A stretch of DNA of 64,000 nucleotides from Ignelater luminosus. Its lineage: Eukaryota; Arthropoda; Insecta; Coleoptera; Elateridae. Below, in pieces: positions 49,035-60,450 of the stretch; the first letter of the stretch is position 1; every line of letters begins with the position of its first letter. The stretch covers positions 85,908 to 149,907 of the forward strand of contig VTPC01003648.1 in the NCBI GenBank assembly GCA_011009095.1. The letters are read 5' to 3'. A model generated the notes under the pieces. It worked only from the letters and a program-made list of their open reading frames with translations. It was not told where the DNA came from and did not search any database. The translations under genes were made by a program, and so were the position numbers.

Positions 49035-50010
49035 CAGTGTGTCCAAGATAAAGATGCACAGCATGGGGATCTTGGAAACGGTAAGGGATACAGGATCGGT
49101 TAAATGGGATAAAAGTTGGCTATTTATAGGACCTTTTTGTTGGCTTTGCAAAATCTGGATATCTTGGATAGTTTTAGAGATATTTAATTATTATTATTTA
49201 TTATTATTTTTTCTTTCGTTTATTTGACCAGATATCGGAAAACTAAAACCACTTTTCCATTGACACTTTTTGTTCTCTATTAAAATACGCTAACAAAATT
49301 CCTGTACAATGTTTCGGTTTCGATTAACCATCATCAACCTCATTTTCTTAAATAGGCATAAAAACAATTGAAAATTGCTTTGAATAGCTCTTGTTGTCAC
49401 GATTCTAATGATGTAAACATGATAGGGTTATTTTGGTTTTGATTTTTTTGTGTTGAACGCTGCTGTTTATCTTCAAAATTTTGGTTGCGCACATAATTCT
49501 TGACATAACCCCAGAAAAAAATATATAACGGTGTTAGATCAGGTGATCGTGCATGCCAGGGTACTGCAGAACGCATTAATTTATAGCATAAGAAATCAAA
49601 ATAACCCTATCATGTTTACATCATTAGAATCGTGACAACAAGAGCTATCCAAAACAATTTTCAATTGCTTTTCCGCGTATTTAAAAGAAAATGAGGTTGA
49701 TGACGGTTACTCGAAGCCGAAACGTTGTATAGAAATTTTGTTAGCGTATTTTAATAGAGAACAAAAAGTGGCAATGGAAAAGTGGTTTTAGTTTTTCGAT
49801 ATCTCTTCAAATAAAGGTAAAAAAAAAATAATGAAAATCGAGAAATCTGCTTTTTTTTAAATATCTCTGAAACTATCCAAGATATCTAGATTTTGCAAAC
49901 GCCAACAAAAAGGTCTTATAAATAGCCAACTTTCGTCTCATTTAACCGATGCTGTATCTCTTACCGTTTCCAAGATCCCCATGCTGTGCATTGTTATCTT
50001 GGACACACTG
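49035..50010. mobile_element. foldback mariner-type element, 976 bp
   Basis: Begins CAGTGTGTCCAAGATAAAGA and ends in its complement, with TA on both sides. The arms pair over roughly 410 bp each; a central 150-bp loop (49445-49600) encodes, on the minus strand, WHARSPDLTPLYIFFWGYVK, the transposase C-terminal block of the family seen at 3865 and 7251. It is inserted in the LINE endonuclease. A solo arm of the same family sits in SID-1-like intron 9. Confidence 0.9.
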
Positions 50011-50012
50011 TA

Positions 50013-50470
50013 TACACTATACTAATTATAAATTTTCTATTGCGTACTTTAACCAAAACCCAAACTGCCTCTATTCCATTATAATTTATTGAGTGTATTA
50101 GACTGGACTGAAATTCGCTTGACACTGCTACTAACACCCCACCTCTCTTATTTTTATCAAATATATGATAATTTCTGTCTTTTCTGTATACTTTATATTG
50201 GTCACTAAACATCTCACTATCACAAAAACTGTCGTTCAATCCTGTCTCTGTAAAGGTAAGAACGTCAAATTCACAGTCTCATAAAATTCGTTTGTTTTAG
50301 TCCGCGAACCCCTTGCATTCTGATAATACAATGTCATCACATCTTTCGCAGTTTTACCTGTTGATAACACCGTCGATTTGTTCTGTCTATCCAAATCCGA
50401 TGTCACATTACTTCTTGAACTGTTTGTGCTCGTTGGAAAATTAAAGAAGGCGGTTCTTCTGAACTTTGTG
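50013..50470 (-). pseudogene. LINE endonuclease, upstream part
   Basis: Minus strand: YYQNARGSRTKTNEFYE (the QNARG.R.K endonuclease start), then after a frameshift MNDSFCDSEMFSDQYKVYRK, KRGGVLVAVSS, and VRNRKFIISIVY ending at the foldback insertion. Upstream residues near 50400-50470 (NSSRSNVTSDLDRQNKS) look like ORF1/ORF2 junction. APE-type endonuclease of a Jockey/CR1-like LINE; the RT part is not present here. Confidence 0.82.
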
Positions 50471-50560
50471 GCACTTAAGCATTTTTAATTCTTTTGAAAT
50501 GAGAATCTCGTAATGCATAGCATACATTATTGACAAACATGAATTTATAGATATAATATA

Positions 50561-52877
50561 CCGGGTGATTTTTTAACCTAGAATTTTTAAATATCTGAAG
50601 AAACAAGCATCCTACAAAAAAATGTCCGAAATAAAAAGTTAATATTTTCGCGAAGAAAATTTATGAGTAATGAAATTAGCCCCCCTGTCCTCCTCCTTGT
50701 GGGTGGGGTGGGAGGTAACTTTGAAATCTTGAACAGGAACCCCCATTTTTATTGCAGATTCGGATAGTACGTCAAAGAATATGAAGCTTTTATTCAAAAC
50801 ATTTCTTCGATTCATGATGGATGGCGCTGTAATCGACGAAATTTGATTTTTCCGATTTCTTTAACTGAGAAATCTACAATAAAAAATACCACTTTTTGTT
50901 CTAAACACTTGAAATTTTTGTTCAACAAAATTAATTAATTTTGCAAATTTGAAATTACTGGAAAATTTTTACCTTTAGAAATGTAGATGGTAAATAAACT
51001 ACTTTTAGCGTAACTCAAGAACAACGAAGTAGACATAGTAGTTTTCTGTTCCCTTCGGGATGCTTGATTAACGTGAGTCTCCTCGCCTCTCACCTGTCAA
51101 TTAAATTAAGTGCTCGAGATGATGAACTTTAACTTCAATGTATTTATTGATCCGCATTTCAAATTGATGAGAAGTGTGTCTGCTTCAATTTGGGTACAGG
51201 CATTCCCGAATCATGTTCTCACGAGTTGTTGATACACTTTATCACAAAAATAAATCTGTCGAAGTAAGATTTGGTGATCTGACAGGCCAATTCATCGGAC
51301 CAGCTTTACCGATCCAGCGACCATTGAAATCACGATAAAGTACTTCACGTGCCACTGCCGAATGATGTGCTGGACAACCATCATGTTGAAACCATATGTA
51401 TTCTGTTAAGCTTAGATCTTCAAGTAATATTGGCAGTTAATTTTCCAGAATGTCTCGGTGCAATTGACCGTTCAAATTGCCTTCGACGGGGCCGATGAGT
51501 TTGTCGCCAATTATTTCACACCACACGTTGACAGTCCAAGGACGCTGATGTTCAACTTGGCACAGCCAGTGTGGGTTTTCAACACTCCAGTAATGCATGT
51601 TATGTCGATCAGCCACTCCGTGGTTTGTGGAAGACGACTCGTCAGAGAACAATACCTAACGAAAGAAATTCAGGTTTTTCAGTATTTGTTCACGTGCCCA
51701 CCGACAGAATGTTTTGCTCGATTTTGGAAATCATTGCCATGAAGATCTTGCTGCAAAGACACATGATAAGAATGATATTTATGACACTTTAAATTTTTAA
51801 AACACTGCTCTGGGACAGTTCGGAATCTGAGTTATTTCTCGCGTACTGACATGGGAATTATGAGCCGCTGGCGCCACTGCAGCTAATACAGCAATTTCAT
51901 TATTTTCTCCAGTGACTGTTGCTCGACGGGACCTTTTTTTAGGTTGAACACTTCCTTCGGCAGTAAACTGTTTGGCAGTACGGTAGAACGAAGTGCGTGA
52001 CCGCACCCTGTCCAGAAAACGCTGAGAATAAAGATTCACAGCATCATCAAGATGCTCCATAATAAACGAGAACCATTTCGATTTTCTCTTGTACAGTTCT
52101 GTCGAATGGTGTTTAAACCGACTTCGGAATTGTAGGGCAGGTGTTTTTATTTTTGAAACAATTTTCGAATTGAGAAAGAGCTGTTTCTTAAAGTTGTTTT
52201 CTCTTTCTTTTGTAACTGTATTTTGTGTTTTTACAACTAAGAATGAAAACGAACAAAAGAAGTAAAACAAATGGTTAAGGTAAACATAAAAATAATTTGA
52301 GTAGAGAATTCAATTCAAAAATTATTTTTAACTGTAACCATAGAAGATTTTATTTAAATAAATTATTGTATTTATTTTTTGTTAAAAAACTGAAAACATT
52401 AAAAAACAATACAATACATAAAAAATACAAAAACAATAAAATTTAAACGTTGAATACGTTAGTGCACGTAAATCAAGAACTAACAAAAAAGTGATATATT
52501 TTATTGCAAATGTATTGCAGAATCGAATTATTGGTTCTCAATTGAAGAAATCGGAAACATTAAATTTCGTCGATTACAGAGCCATCCATCATGAATCGGA
52601 AAAAGGTTTCGAATAAAAGTTTCATTTTGACATACTATACAAATTTGCAATACAAAAAGGATTCTGCAATAAAACATGGGGGGGTTCCTTTTTAAGATTT
52701 CAAAGTTACCTCTTTCTTCACCCACAGGGTGAGAGGAGGGGTTGATTTTAGCACTCATGAATTTCCCCCGCGAAAATATTATTAACTTTTTATTTCGAAC
52801 AATCTTTTCGTAGGATGCTTGTTTGGTTTGTTTCTCCAGATATGTATTTAAAAATTCCAGGTTAAAAAATCATTTAG
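50561..52877. mobile_element. long-TIR transposon with DUF4817-type transposase, 2.3 kb
   Basis: The ends read CCGGGTGATTTTTTAACCTA and, in the right-end complement, TAAATGATTTTTTAACCTGG, with TATA or TA context outside. The inverted repeats extend about 380 bp inward (50561-50940 versus 52490-52877), diverged by mismatches and small indels. The transposase lies between them on the minus strand. It occupies the region between LINE debris and Ndc80. Confidence 0.85.
51150..52060 (-). pseudogene. DUF4817/Tc1-type transposase, decayed
   Basis: Minus strand, from ATG at 52060: MEHLDDAVNLYSQRFLDRVR and RTAKQFTAEGSVQPKKRSR form the HTH start of DUF4817-type transposases common in insects. Degraded linker, HPYHVSLQQDLHG-like block, then FSDESSSTNHGVADRHNMHY (first Asp), WSVENPHWLCQVEHQRPW, VWCEIIGDKLIGP, WFQHDGCPAHHSA (second Asp) and WPVRSPNLTSTDLFLW (third position; Asn replaces the usual Asp in SPDL, a later Asp remains in TDLF). 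Frameshifts after AVF (51797) and in the C-terminus make it nonfunctional. Upstream codons to 52270 are open but probably untranslated. Confidence 0.82.
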
Positions 52878-53061
52878 TATAATTATATTTTTTTGTTTTT
52901 TTTTATTTATTTACCTTTATTATGTTAGAAGAATATCTGTGAACTTTAAAAAAGAGCCTTTAAGGTCAATAATTTAAAAACATTATTGAAGATTTTTAAA
53001 TTGGTTACCTTGATTATCCCGCCTTGTAATTCAATTCTAGCAATGGTAGCACGTGGGTAGC

Positions 53062-53330
53062 ATCACAGATTAAATAAAGGTCAGATATTTTACTTCGACA
53101 AATTTGTGGATTCTACTGCTCTCTTTCTCTCTTTCTAAGCAACTCCCAGAGCTTGTTATTTTAACATGTAGTGCACAAGCAGCACGGCGTGGTATGCTCT
53201 TTTCATAAAACGCGCGTAAAAGAGTAGGCGTGGTAAACTCCCAGAGCTGCAAATGTAAATATGCAGAGACAAAAAATGAGAACATTGGTGGAATAGGAAG
53301 TAGAATATCTGACCCTATTTAATCTGTGAT
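53062..53330. mobile_element. MITE upstream of Ndc80, 269 bp
   Basis: Inverted ends: ATCACAGATTAAATA...GTCAGATATT at the left and AATATCTGACCCTATTTAAT...CTGTGAT at the right, about 35 bp. Inside, two ACTCCCAGAGCT blocks are present in direct orientation. It ends 285 bp before the Ndc80 start codon. Superfamily not assigned. Confidence 0.75.
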
Positions 53331-53615
53331 AAAACTGAGAAATTGTAAATAAACGCAACTTCATGATAGTTTGCGATATTCTGATTGGTTGTGAGATTGT
53401 TTGGAAAATTAATTTTAAACATTTGAATTAACCGACTTAATGTCAGTGTTGCGTGTCAACGGTAAATTTAAAAAAAACTTGGTTGTTTGTGCTTTGTGTA
53501 TTTGTATTTAGTACTAGTATGGTTTTGATTTGTGAATAGCATTCGTAAAACGTAGTTATTAAGCTCTTATAATTATTGGTTTGTGTATGTTTAAATATTG
53601 CTTTTAACCTCTACA

Positions 53616-56536
53616 ATGTCTTCAAGACCAAGTGGCCTGCAAAGATCACGAAGTTCTTCGTCTATCCCACTACCACAGAGACTGTCTCGCGCACTTGCAA
53701 GGTAGGTTACAAGGTAGTAAATTTAGATAAAAAATAATTTATATAAATTTGTAGTAGTTCTAAAGCATCAGTTCAAAAGAGTCGTAGCAAAAATATAGCT
53801 CGTCCAGGTCAAGAAAAGTTATCTATTGATAGAAACATAACACGATCTTCAAGTAATTTAAATATTGATTTATCTCGTCTTAGCCGTCAACGAAGTGGTT
53901 CATTAATACGTCAAGCTACAAGTGTAAGTAAAATTAACTTTCAAATTTGAATCCAGTTTCTTGTGACAGCTTGTTTTAGACTCCATTGAGTGTAAGAGCA
54001 GCGAGGAAATCTCCACTTTTGTCATCTGCTAGAAAAGATAACAGACCAATCAGTGATAAAAGATGGCAGTATGAACAGATCGTTAAGGTATAATAATTAC
54101 AGAATTGTTTAACTTATTCGTAATGTAATTTCACATTTTTTTTTTAGGTTCGTAATTTTGTGGCCACAGAGTTTACACATTTAGATTACAACCATGTCAA
54201 ATCTGGTATGCCTTTAGAATTCTTTGTTGCTCTTATGGATGCATATTTTAAATTAATTGACAAAAGACTTAAGGTAACAAGAGAGAATTATATAGAAGAA
54301 GTTCCTGCAAACTTAAAACGATATCACTATCCTGCAAATATAAAGCCGTCTTTAATGAAAACAGGTAATTAAATTATTTTATATACATTCTACTTTCATG
54401 ATGAAAACGTTTTTATAGTGAATACTCCTCATTCTTGGCCACATGTTGTAGCAATATTAAGTTGGTTAACAGATATAATTTATGAAATAAATTGCTCAAT
54501 AAATACCGACACTGAGTTAGAAAGTGTAAGTACAATATTCAAATAATTAATAACATTCATATTATAATCATTTCTAACATAGCTTGCAGATAATTGTTGT
54601 ATGGAATTGTATCGTCAGTGGAATAGATGTCCAGATGATAGTGCAGAAATTAACAATCCTTTATTAGAGCTTGATTCAAAATTGGGTAAGTTTGTTTTAG
54701 TGTTCGGTATGTTTCAATGCTAGTTTGTTTTTGTTTAATTTAGTGGAACTATTAGAGCTTGATGATAATGAATTAAAAAAATTAGAAGCTGAAATATCAA
54801 TGCTTACCACCGAAATAAAAGCGTATGAAGAAAGAAAAAAGCAAGCAATGAAGAAGATAGAAGTAAGTAGTTTTTATGTTACGAACATCCTTGAAAAACT
54901 AATACAAGGATATGAAGATGAATAATTGTAATTTTCTAATTGTGTTCATGAAGGTAAAAAATCATAACTTTATATGTCAAAATGACAACAAAAATTTTAA
55001 AGATTAGCCTTACCTGTGATTGTGAACTTTTTAGTTATTATTCTATACAACATAATGAATTGTGATTATTAAAGGTAAAATAAATTTAAACTATCGTACG
55101 TTTACAACAGGACCTGCAAGATAATCTACACAATATAAATGGAAAATGCGACACATATTTAACTGAAATTCAAGAACGTGAAAACAATCTCAACGATCAG
55201 TATGCAAAATATACTGCAAGAATAAAAGCGATAGGTAATAAATAAAATATATTTATTATTCATTTATTTTTACATAATTGGTTGTTAGACCAAGAGCTTG
55301 CCGATTTTTCCAAAAATGAAACGGAAATAAAATCTGTGATAGCTTCTCAGCCTTATTCTCATATCCAAAAAGAACAGATTTCACAAGAAATTAAAGATTT
55401 ACAAAATACCTTTAAATTAAAAGAAGAAAGATGCAATCAACTACGAGAACTCATATATAAATATGATTTTAAACTAAGCGATATTAAACAAAAAGTAAGT
55501 TACATTTTTAAACTAAAAAATGATGTTTTCTAATAATTTTATAATGTATTTACAGGTAGAAGCTGCTGCTTATAAATACAATAACATGATAAGTCAATTA
55601 GAACTTTATAAGCCAGAACTTAGTAAGTTGCGTGTACGTGAGAGTGGATTCGCTAGGAAAGACACAGAAGATGTTAGTAGTGACTGTCTTAACCTAATTG
55701 TAGGTTACATACCTGTATGTTTTTAGGAAATCTATAGAATTCAAAAGATGTTAGATGAAACGATAAAGTCCTTAAAAATAGAATATGAACATTATAATAA
55801 AGAGATGGCAGAATTAAGTAAGAGACAAAAAGAGGTTGGTTTTAAATGAATAGATTTATCAGTTTCTTATAATAATAATTTTAGATTGATACACATATTG
55901 CTACCAATAAAAAAGAATTTGATGAATTATCCAAATTGGAGGCTGAAATGGAAATTACTCTCCAACACAAAATAAAGAAAAATAATAAAGTAAAGCAATA
56001 TTGCATTAATGAAATATTTGTTTAGTAACTCGAGGTATTTTAGGAAAAGGAACAAAAAATACTTGAACATGATAAGTATAAAAAGAAGTTAATGAATCTG
56101 AAGTTTGGTAGATGTGATTTAGCTCCACTCAAAGAAGAATTAAAACTAAAGGAAGAAAAGTCAGTTTATATTAAATTTTCATAGCTAATTAATTACAAAA
56201 ATAACTAACGTTATCTTTTAGGAAAATTGAATTGTTGAAATTTAAAGAAGACCTTAAAGAAAGGGCTTTAGGTTTCTTTGTAAAACTGGAAAGTCAAATG
56301 TCTCGAAACATACAATATTACACGGTAAGTTTAAATATACCTACTCTAGTTTGAAGAACTAACGTTCTACAGTTTTTTTAGTTTAGTATTTAAAAAAAGA
56401 ATATTTCTTTTTACAGCAAGTTATGGAAGAAATTACATCTGCAATGATTGAAGCACAAGAAAAGGCTCTGTCAGATGTGGACAATCATGTACAGGTTCTG
56501 AAAAAGACACGTAAAGAAGTAGAACTGCCAGAATAA
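53616..56536 (+). CDS. Ndc80: kinetochore protein NDC80 (HEC1 homologue), 15 exons
   Basis: Outer kinetochore subunit that binds microtubules as part of the NDC80 complex with NUF2, SPC24 and SPC25. Phase-consistent exons: 53616-53701, 53755-53923, 53980-54087, 54148-54364, 54419-54525, 54583-54685, 54744-54862, 55111-55234, 55289-55494, 55556-55672, 55727-55834, 55885-55989, 56044-56159, 56222-56324, 56417-56536; 635 aa against 642 in human. The first 90 or so residues form a Ser/Arg-rich basic tail (SRPSGLQRSRSSSS), the Aurora B-regulated segment in relatives. Residues about 100-230 form the CH domain, with FVATEFTHLDYN and VNTPHSWPHVVAILSWL (family block NTPHTWP). From about 255 onward is coiled coil rich in Lys, Glu and Leu. 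Intron 13 uses a GTCAGT donor. No stops or frameshifts: this is an intact gene. Confidence 0.95.
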
Positions 56537-56648
56537 AACAGCAATTTCTGCTATTCTTGTTATCTTACCATACATCTTAAAAATTTTTATAATTTGAGTG
56601 CTTTACATTTTGTTATTACAATTAGACATTTGCAATGTATTTTTATAA

Positions 56649-56654
56649 AATAAA
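56649..56654 (+). promoter_or_regulatory. polyadenylation signal of Ndc80
   Basis: AATAAA about 115 bp after the stop codon, followed by a T-rich stretch (AACGTTTTTTATGTTTG). Confidence 0.65.
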
Positions 56655-57927
56655 CACTTGGTATCTTCATAGTGTAACGTTTTTTATGTTTGACTGCATA
56701 ATAATAACATGACGGTAACATTAATTAGTGTCCATAATGTATCATTTTAAGGATTAATCCATAATCATAAAGTAAAATGGATGCCTAACAATGTTACCAT
56801 CTTTTCAGTCACAAAATACTAGGCCTCGTATTCACTGTTCCACACAATTTGTGGGGATAATTGACTTTCATGTCTTAGATTTCACTGAAACCTTTTTCTA
56901 AACAAAAAATATATATGTATCTTTTTTTATACCGGACGGCCTAGTCTCACGGTTGTGGTAATTATCAAGAGTCAATTTTCCAAAGATTTGCACTCTCCTC
57001 TTTAAGCGGGTATATTTTTCAATCTATTTACAGCAGGCACTTGCAATTAAGCTCAATTTAAAGGGTGAGAAGTACCTTTTCATGCTGTGTACACAACAGT
57101 CAAATTCATATTTATGTACTGTAATTTCCAGGACTATCTTACAAAATTAATTCTCAACATTCATCCGATGTCTTGAAATTCCAAAAATAATATATTCATA
57201 TTCTTTGATATTTCTATAAGTTTGCAAAATGTCAAGATGGAATTTCTCTTAGTTAGTCGATAATTACTTATCGAACTTCGTGCGCCCAAAGACACAGAAA
57301 ACACAATTATAATACCTTTCTATTTAATTTTAAATTAGAAATAGGCCACATTGCTAAACAATATCTACATAATACTATTGGACTTTTGAATTTCCCACTA
57401 AACATTTTGTTTTGTTTGGTACGTGCAGTTTAGCGCTCCTATTTTTTTTTGTGAGCATGCGCCAGAACTGAAGTAAATATCTATTTGCAACGTTGCCAGA
57501 CTTTTGTCATGTATACTCTATTTTAGGGCAAATGTACACATATTTAAAAGATAAATCTATACGCTGGGTAAATATTGAATTAAAAAGAAGAAAACAAAAA
57601 ACATTCGTATATTCTTGTAATAAATTTTAAAAGGAAAACACATTTAAACAAAGATTAAATTTTAAAAGAACCTACTTTACAAACAACTTAGAATTAAACT
57701 TTATAAAAAAAGCAAAAAAAAACATTCTTGTAATTCGGGTAATAAATTTTAAAAGAAAATACATTGAAAAAAATACCAAACATGCTTTTCTAAATTTTTA
57801 GGATATAATAATAAATAAATAAATACATACTGTGTAAATAAAAAGAGTTAATTTGATTGTTATTAATTTATAAATCATTACAAATTAAAAATCAAAGGAA
57901 AACAATAGTTATTTTTGTATTAAGTGC
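56655..57927. other. intergenic, no gene recognised
   Basis: AT-rich; no coding or bounded repeat seen. Confidence 0.5.
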
Positions 57928-58035
57928 GGGAAATCAGTGTTTTTTTTGTAGCGCATGAGAATGGCATTTTTTGCCGAGACCGTTAGACCGAGGCAAAAAA
58001 GTCATTCCAATGCGCCAAAAAATCACTGATTTCCC
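57928..58035. repeat. 108-bp imperfect hairpin
   Basis: GGGAAATCAGTG at the left pairs with CACTGATTTCCC at the right; inside, GCGCATGAGAATGGCATTTT pairs with a complement ending in CATTCCAATGCGC. The loop is about 17 bp around GAGACCGTTAGACCGAG. Nearly continuous stem of about 45 bp. A second smaller palindrome (GCACATGTGC ... CCCATGTGC) lies at 58199-58263. Could be a short MITE. Confidence 0.7.
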
Positions 58036-58379
58036 TCACGAAATGCAAACAACATTTTTTCTACAACCTTCAAACAGTATTATGTGAATTTTTGAAGTAA
58101 ATTATACAAAACAAGTGTGCAATGAAAATGCAAAATAATAATTAAATTGCAAAAATAAGCAGAGTTACCTAATGTGTCAATCTTGTTTTATTTTCTCGCA
58201 CATGTGCATGAAACATATTTTTTGCGCACATGGGCGTAATATATATATTTTGCTCCCATGTGCAAAAATGATAGGTTTCCCGTATTCTTGGCGATGCTTA
58301 AATCTAACCCCTTTTTGACGGTTGTAGAAAAAAATAATTTTGACAGGCCGCCATTTTGTTTTAATTGAATGGAACTTTC

Positions 58380-58960
58380 TGGAACTTAGACATTAATCTA
58401 TTCCGAGAGAACTTCAAAATGAGCTATCACACAAGTAACCTTTCTACTTAATTTTTCTTAAATGGCGTCCCACCGCCATCTTGAAATTTGGATCTAGTTA
58501 CGTGGTATTTGCAATAGAAAAATTTACTTTTGTCAAGTGTGTCACTTTGGCCTCCAAATTTTCGGTGACCTCTATAACTATTAAGTTGTCCATAGATATT
58601 GCTCACAGAAAGAGCACAGCTTTGTGTTGGTCTGCCAAGAATTCGATGGCAAGTTGGCCTCGTGAACAACATCCTGCTGAGAGAAGTTCCTGGACCAACT
58701 ATAACCTATCACCTATTTGGTGAAGAGAAAAAGGTTCGATGCTAGTGGTTACTTGGGGAATTCTGTTTATGAAACATGTATTGAAATCCTCGGGATTAGA
58801 GAGATCATCGGGTAGAGTAAAAGGGGAACCTTTTTTTGTAAAATCCAATTGCTTTAATTCCTTCCATAATCTGCTACTATCGTTAAATTTGGAGAGAGTA
58901 ATAATCCTTTCTCTCCCTTCTTATGCAACTATTTACAAAATTACGTAACTGTTTTACAAT
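58380..58960. other. unrecognised block with overlapping ORFs
   Basis: More balanced composition and open frames on both strands (74 codons minus, 80 and 69 codons plus). One + frame, split by stops, includes NNILLREVPGPTITYH. No family could be assigned; probably transposon debris. Confidence 0.35.
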
Positions 58961-59769
58961 AATTCCAATCATTTGGTTGTTTACTTGATTCATTCATTAA
59001 CCATTAATTTTAAAAACTGTTTCTTATGGTGCATGAATGTCATAAAAACGTGTCAAATTGCCAATTTCAAAATCTAACTTAGTAATGTATATCGATTAAT
59101 CCTTATCCGGTCAAGGTGGATCCAGAGCACCCGAGCTATAATAGTGCTTTTCACTATTATATGTTTATATGTATATTGTTAATACGTTCATTACCATTAA
59201 CTTAATATGTTATATATTTAGAACTACCAATCTTAAAACATTTAATAAAGAAAAACCGGTTTTTGATGTTTTTTAAAACAACAAACGGTGTTTTTTGAGA
59301 AAGTGTATTAAGGGCGGTCTAGACATTTTAGTTACGATTAAGGTATCGCCCGCTTTTTCAGCGTGTAAGACAAAAAAGTTATCGGATTCCAAATATTACA
59401 GTATTTATCATTGCATCCAGGTCAGCTGCTGAGAAACCTTAAGGTTTATATTCTGACTTTGAAAAATATACAAGTAGAGTAGCGAATTTTGCTTCTGGTT
59501 TGCTGCATGATGTTGACACAAATCAAGCGAAATCTTTAAACAGTTTAGTAAACAAATTTGTAGGTAGAAAGAGAATAGATTTTTTGTTGGATGAATATTA
59601 CGAAACACGATGTTTTCAGAGGTTTCGAATTATAATCAAACGCGGCCTTTTTTGGATGAGTTTTTGAAAAAGTTTGTGGTTCTGAAATTTTACTTCTTTG
59701 TCTCATTTGTTGTCCACGATTCACAGGTATGCGTAAGTATTGGTATTGATATTTTCCCTTTTACTTAAA
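58961..59769. other. intergenic, no gene recognised
   Basis: AT-rich; nothing supported. Confidence 0.5.
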
Positions 59770-60450
59770 AAACAAAGTTTTGATTGCGTTGTATAATCCA
59801 CCTGTTTTTTCATCCTCTAGGTTGCCTCTATACTGGTTATGATTCCTCCCAGATACTTAAAAGTATTACTTTGTTCTATATCTTTCCCCTCTATCTTTAT
59901 ATTGTTTCGCATTTTCGCCTCCTACTATCATTGTTTTTGTCTTTTCCGTGTTGCATTCCGTGTTACATTCCATGTTTAAACTTTTTAAATGTCCGTTTAG
60001 TATATTGACGTTTTCTTGTAGATTCTCTTCTGCGCTCCTAAACACTACCATGTCATCTGCATAACTTAGTTCTGGAATTTGAATTGCCTTCATTTTCTAG
60101 TATCCTACTTTATATGGTTTCCATTGTTGCCTGCATTTCTTAACTGCTTCGTCCAACATGATATTAAACGATAATGGACTAATCACACATCCTTGTTTGA
60201 GACCGCTATTACATTCAAACGTGTCTGATTTTTCGTTCCTCACTCTAACGTAATTAATTGTCTTGGAATATAAGCTTTTTATGGACTCTATCAGATCTTC
60301 GTTAATTCTTCTCTCCTTCAGGACTTTCTACATGTGTTCTCTTTTTATTCTGTCAAATGCTTTGATCAAGTCCATAACGCATAGGTGAATTTTCTTTTCC
60401 GATTTTGCTTTTTCTATTGTCTTAGAATGAAGATTGGTCGCTATAAATAC
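59770..60450 (-). pseudogene. RTE-type LINE reverse transcriptase fragment
   Basis: Minus strand: a DLIKAFDRIKREHM-like block, then SLYSKTINYVRVRNEKSDTF, GLKQGCVISPLSFNIMLDEA, then after a stop IQIPELSYADDMVVFRSAEE (the catalytic Y-A-D-D with second and third Asp present), followed by LQENVNILNGHLKSLNMECN and KTKTMIVG. The duplicated ECNT codons are a small tandem slip. Motif order is normal for the RT palm; several stops and shifts make it nonfunctional. Same family as the copies at 31700-34640 and 38780-40590. Confidence 0.85.
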
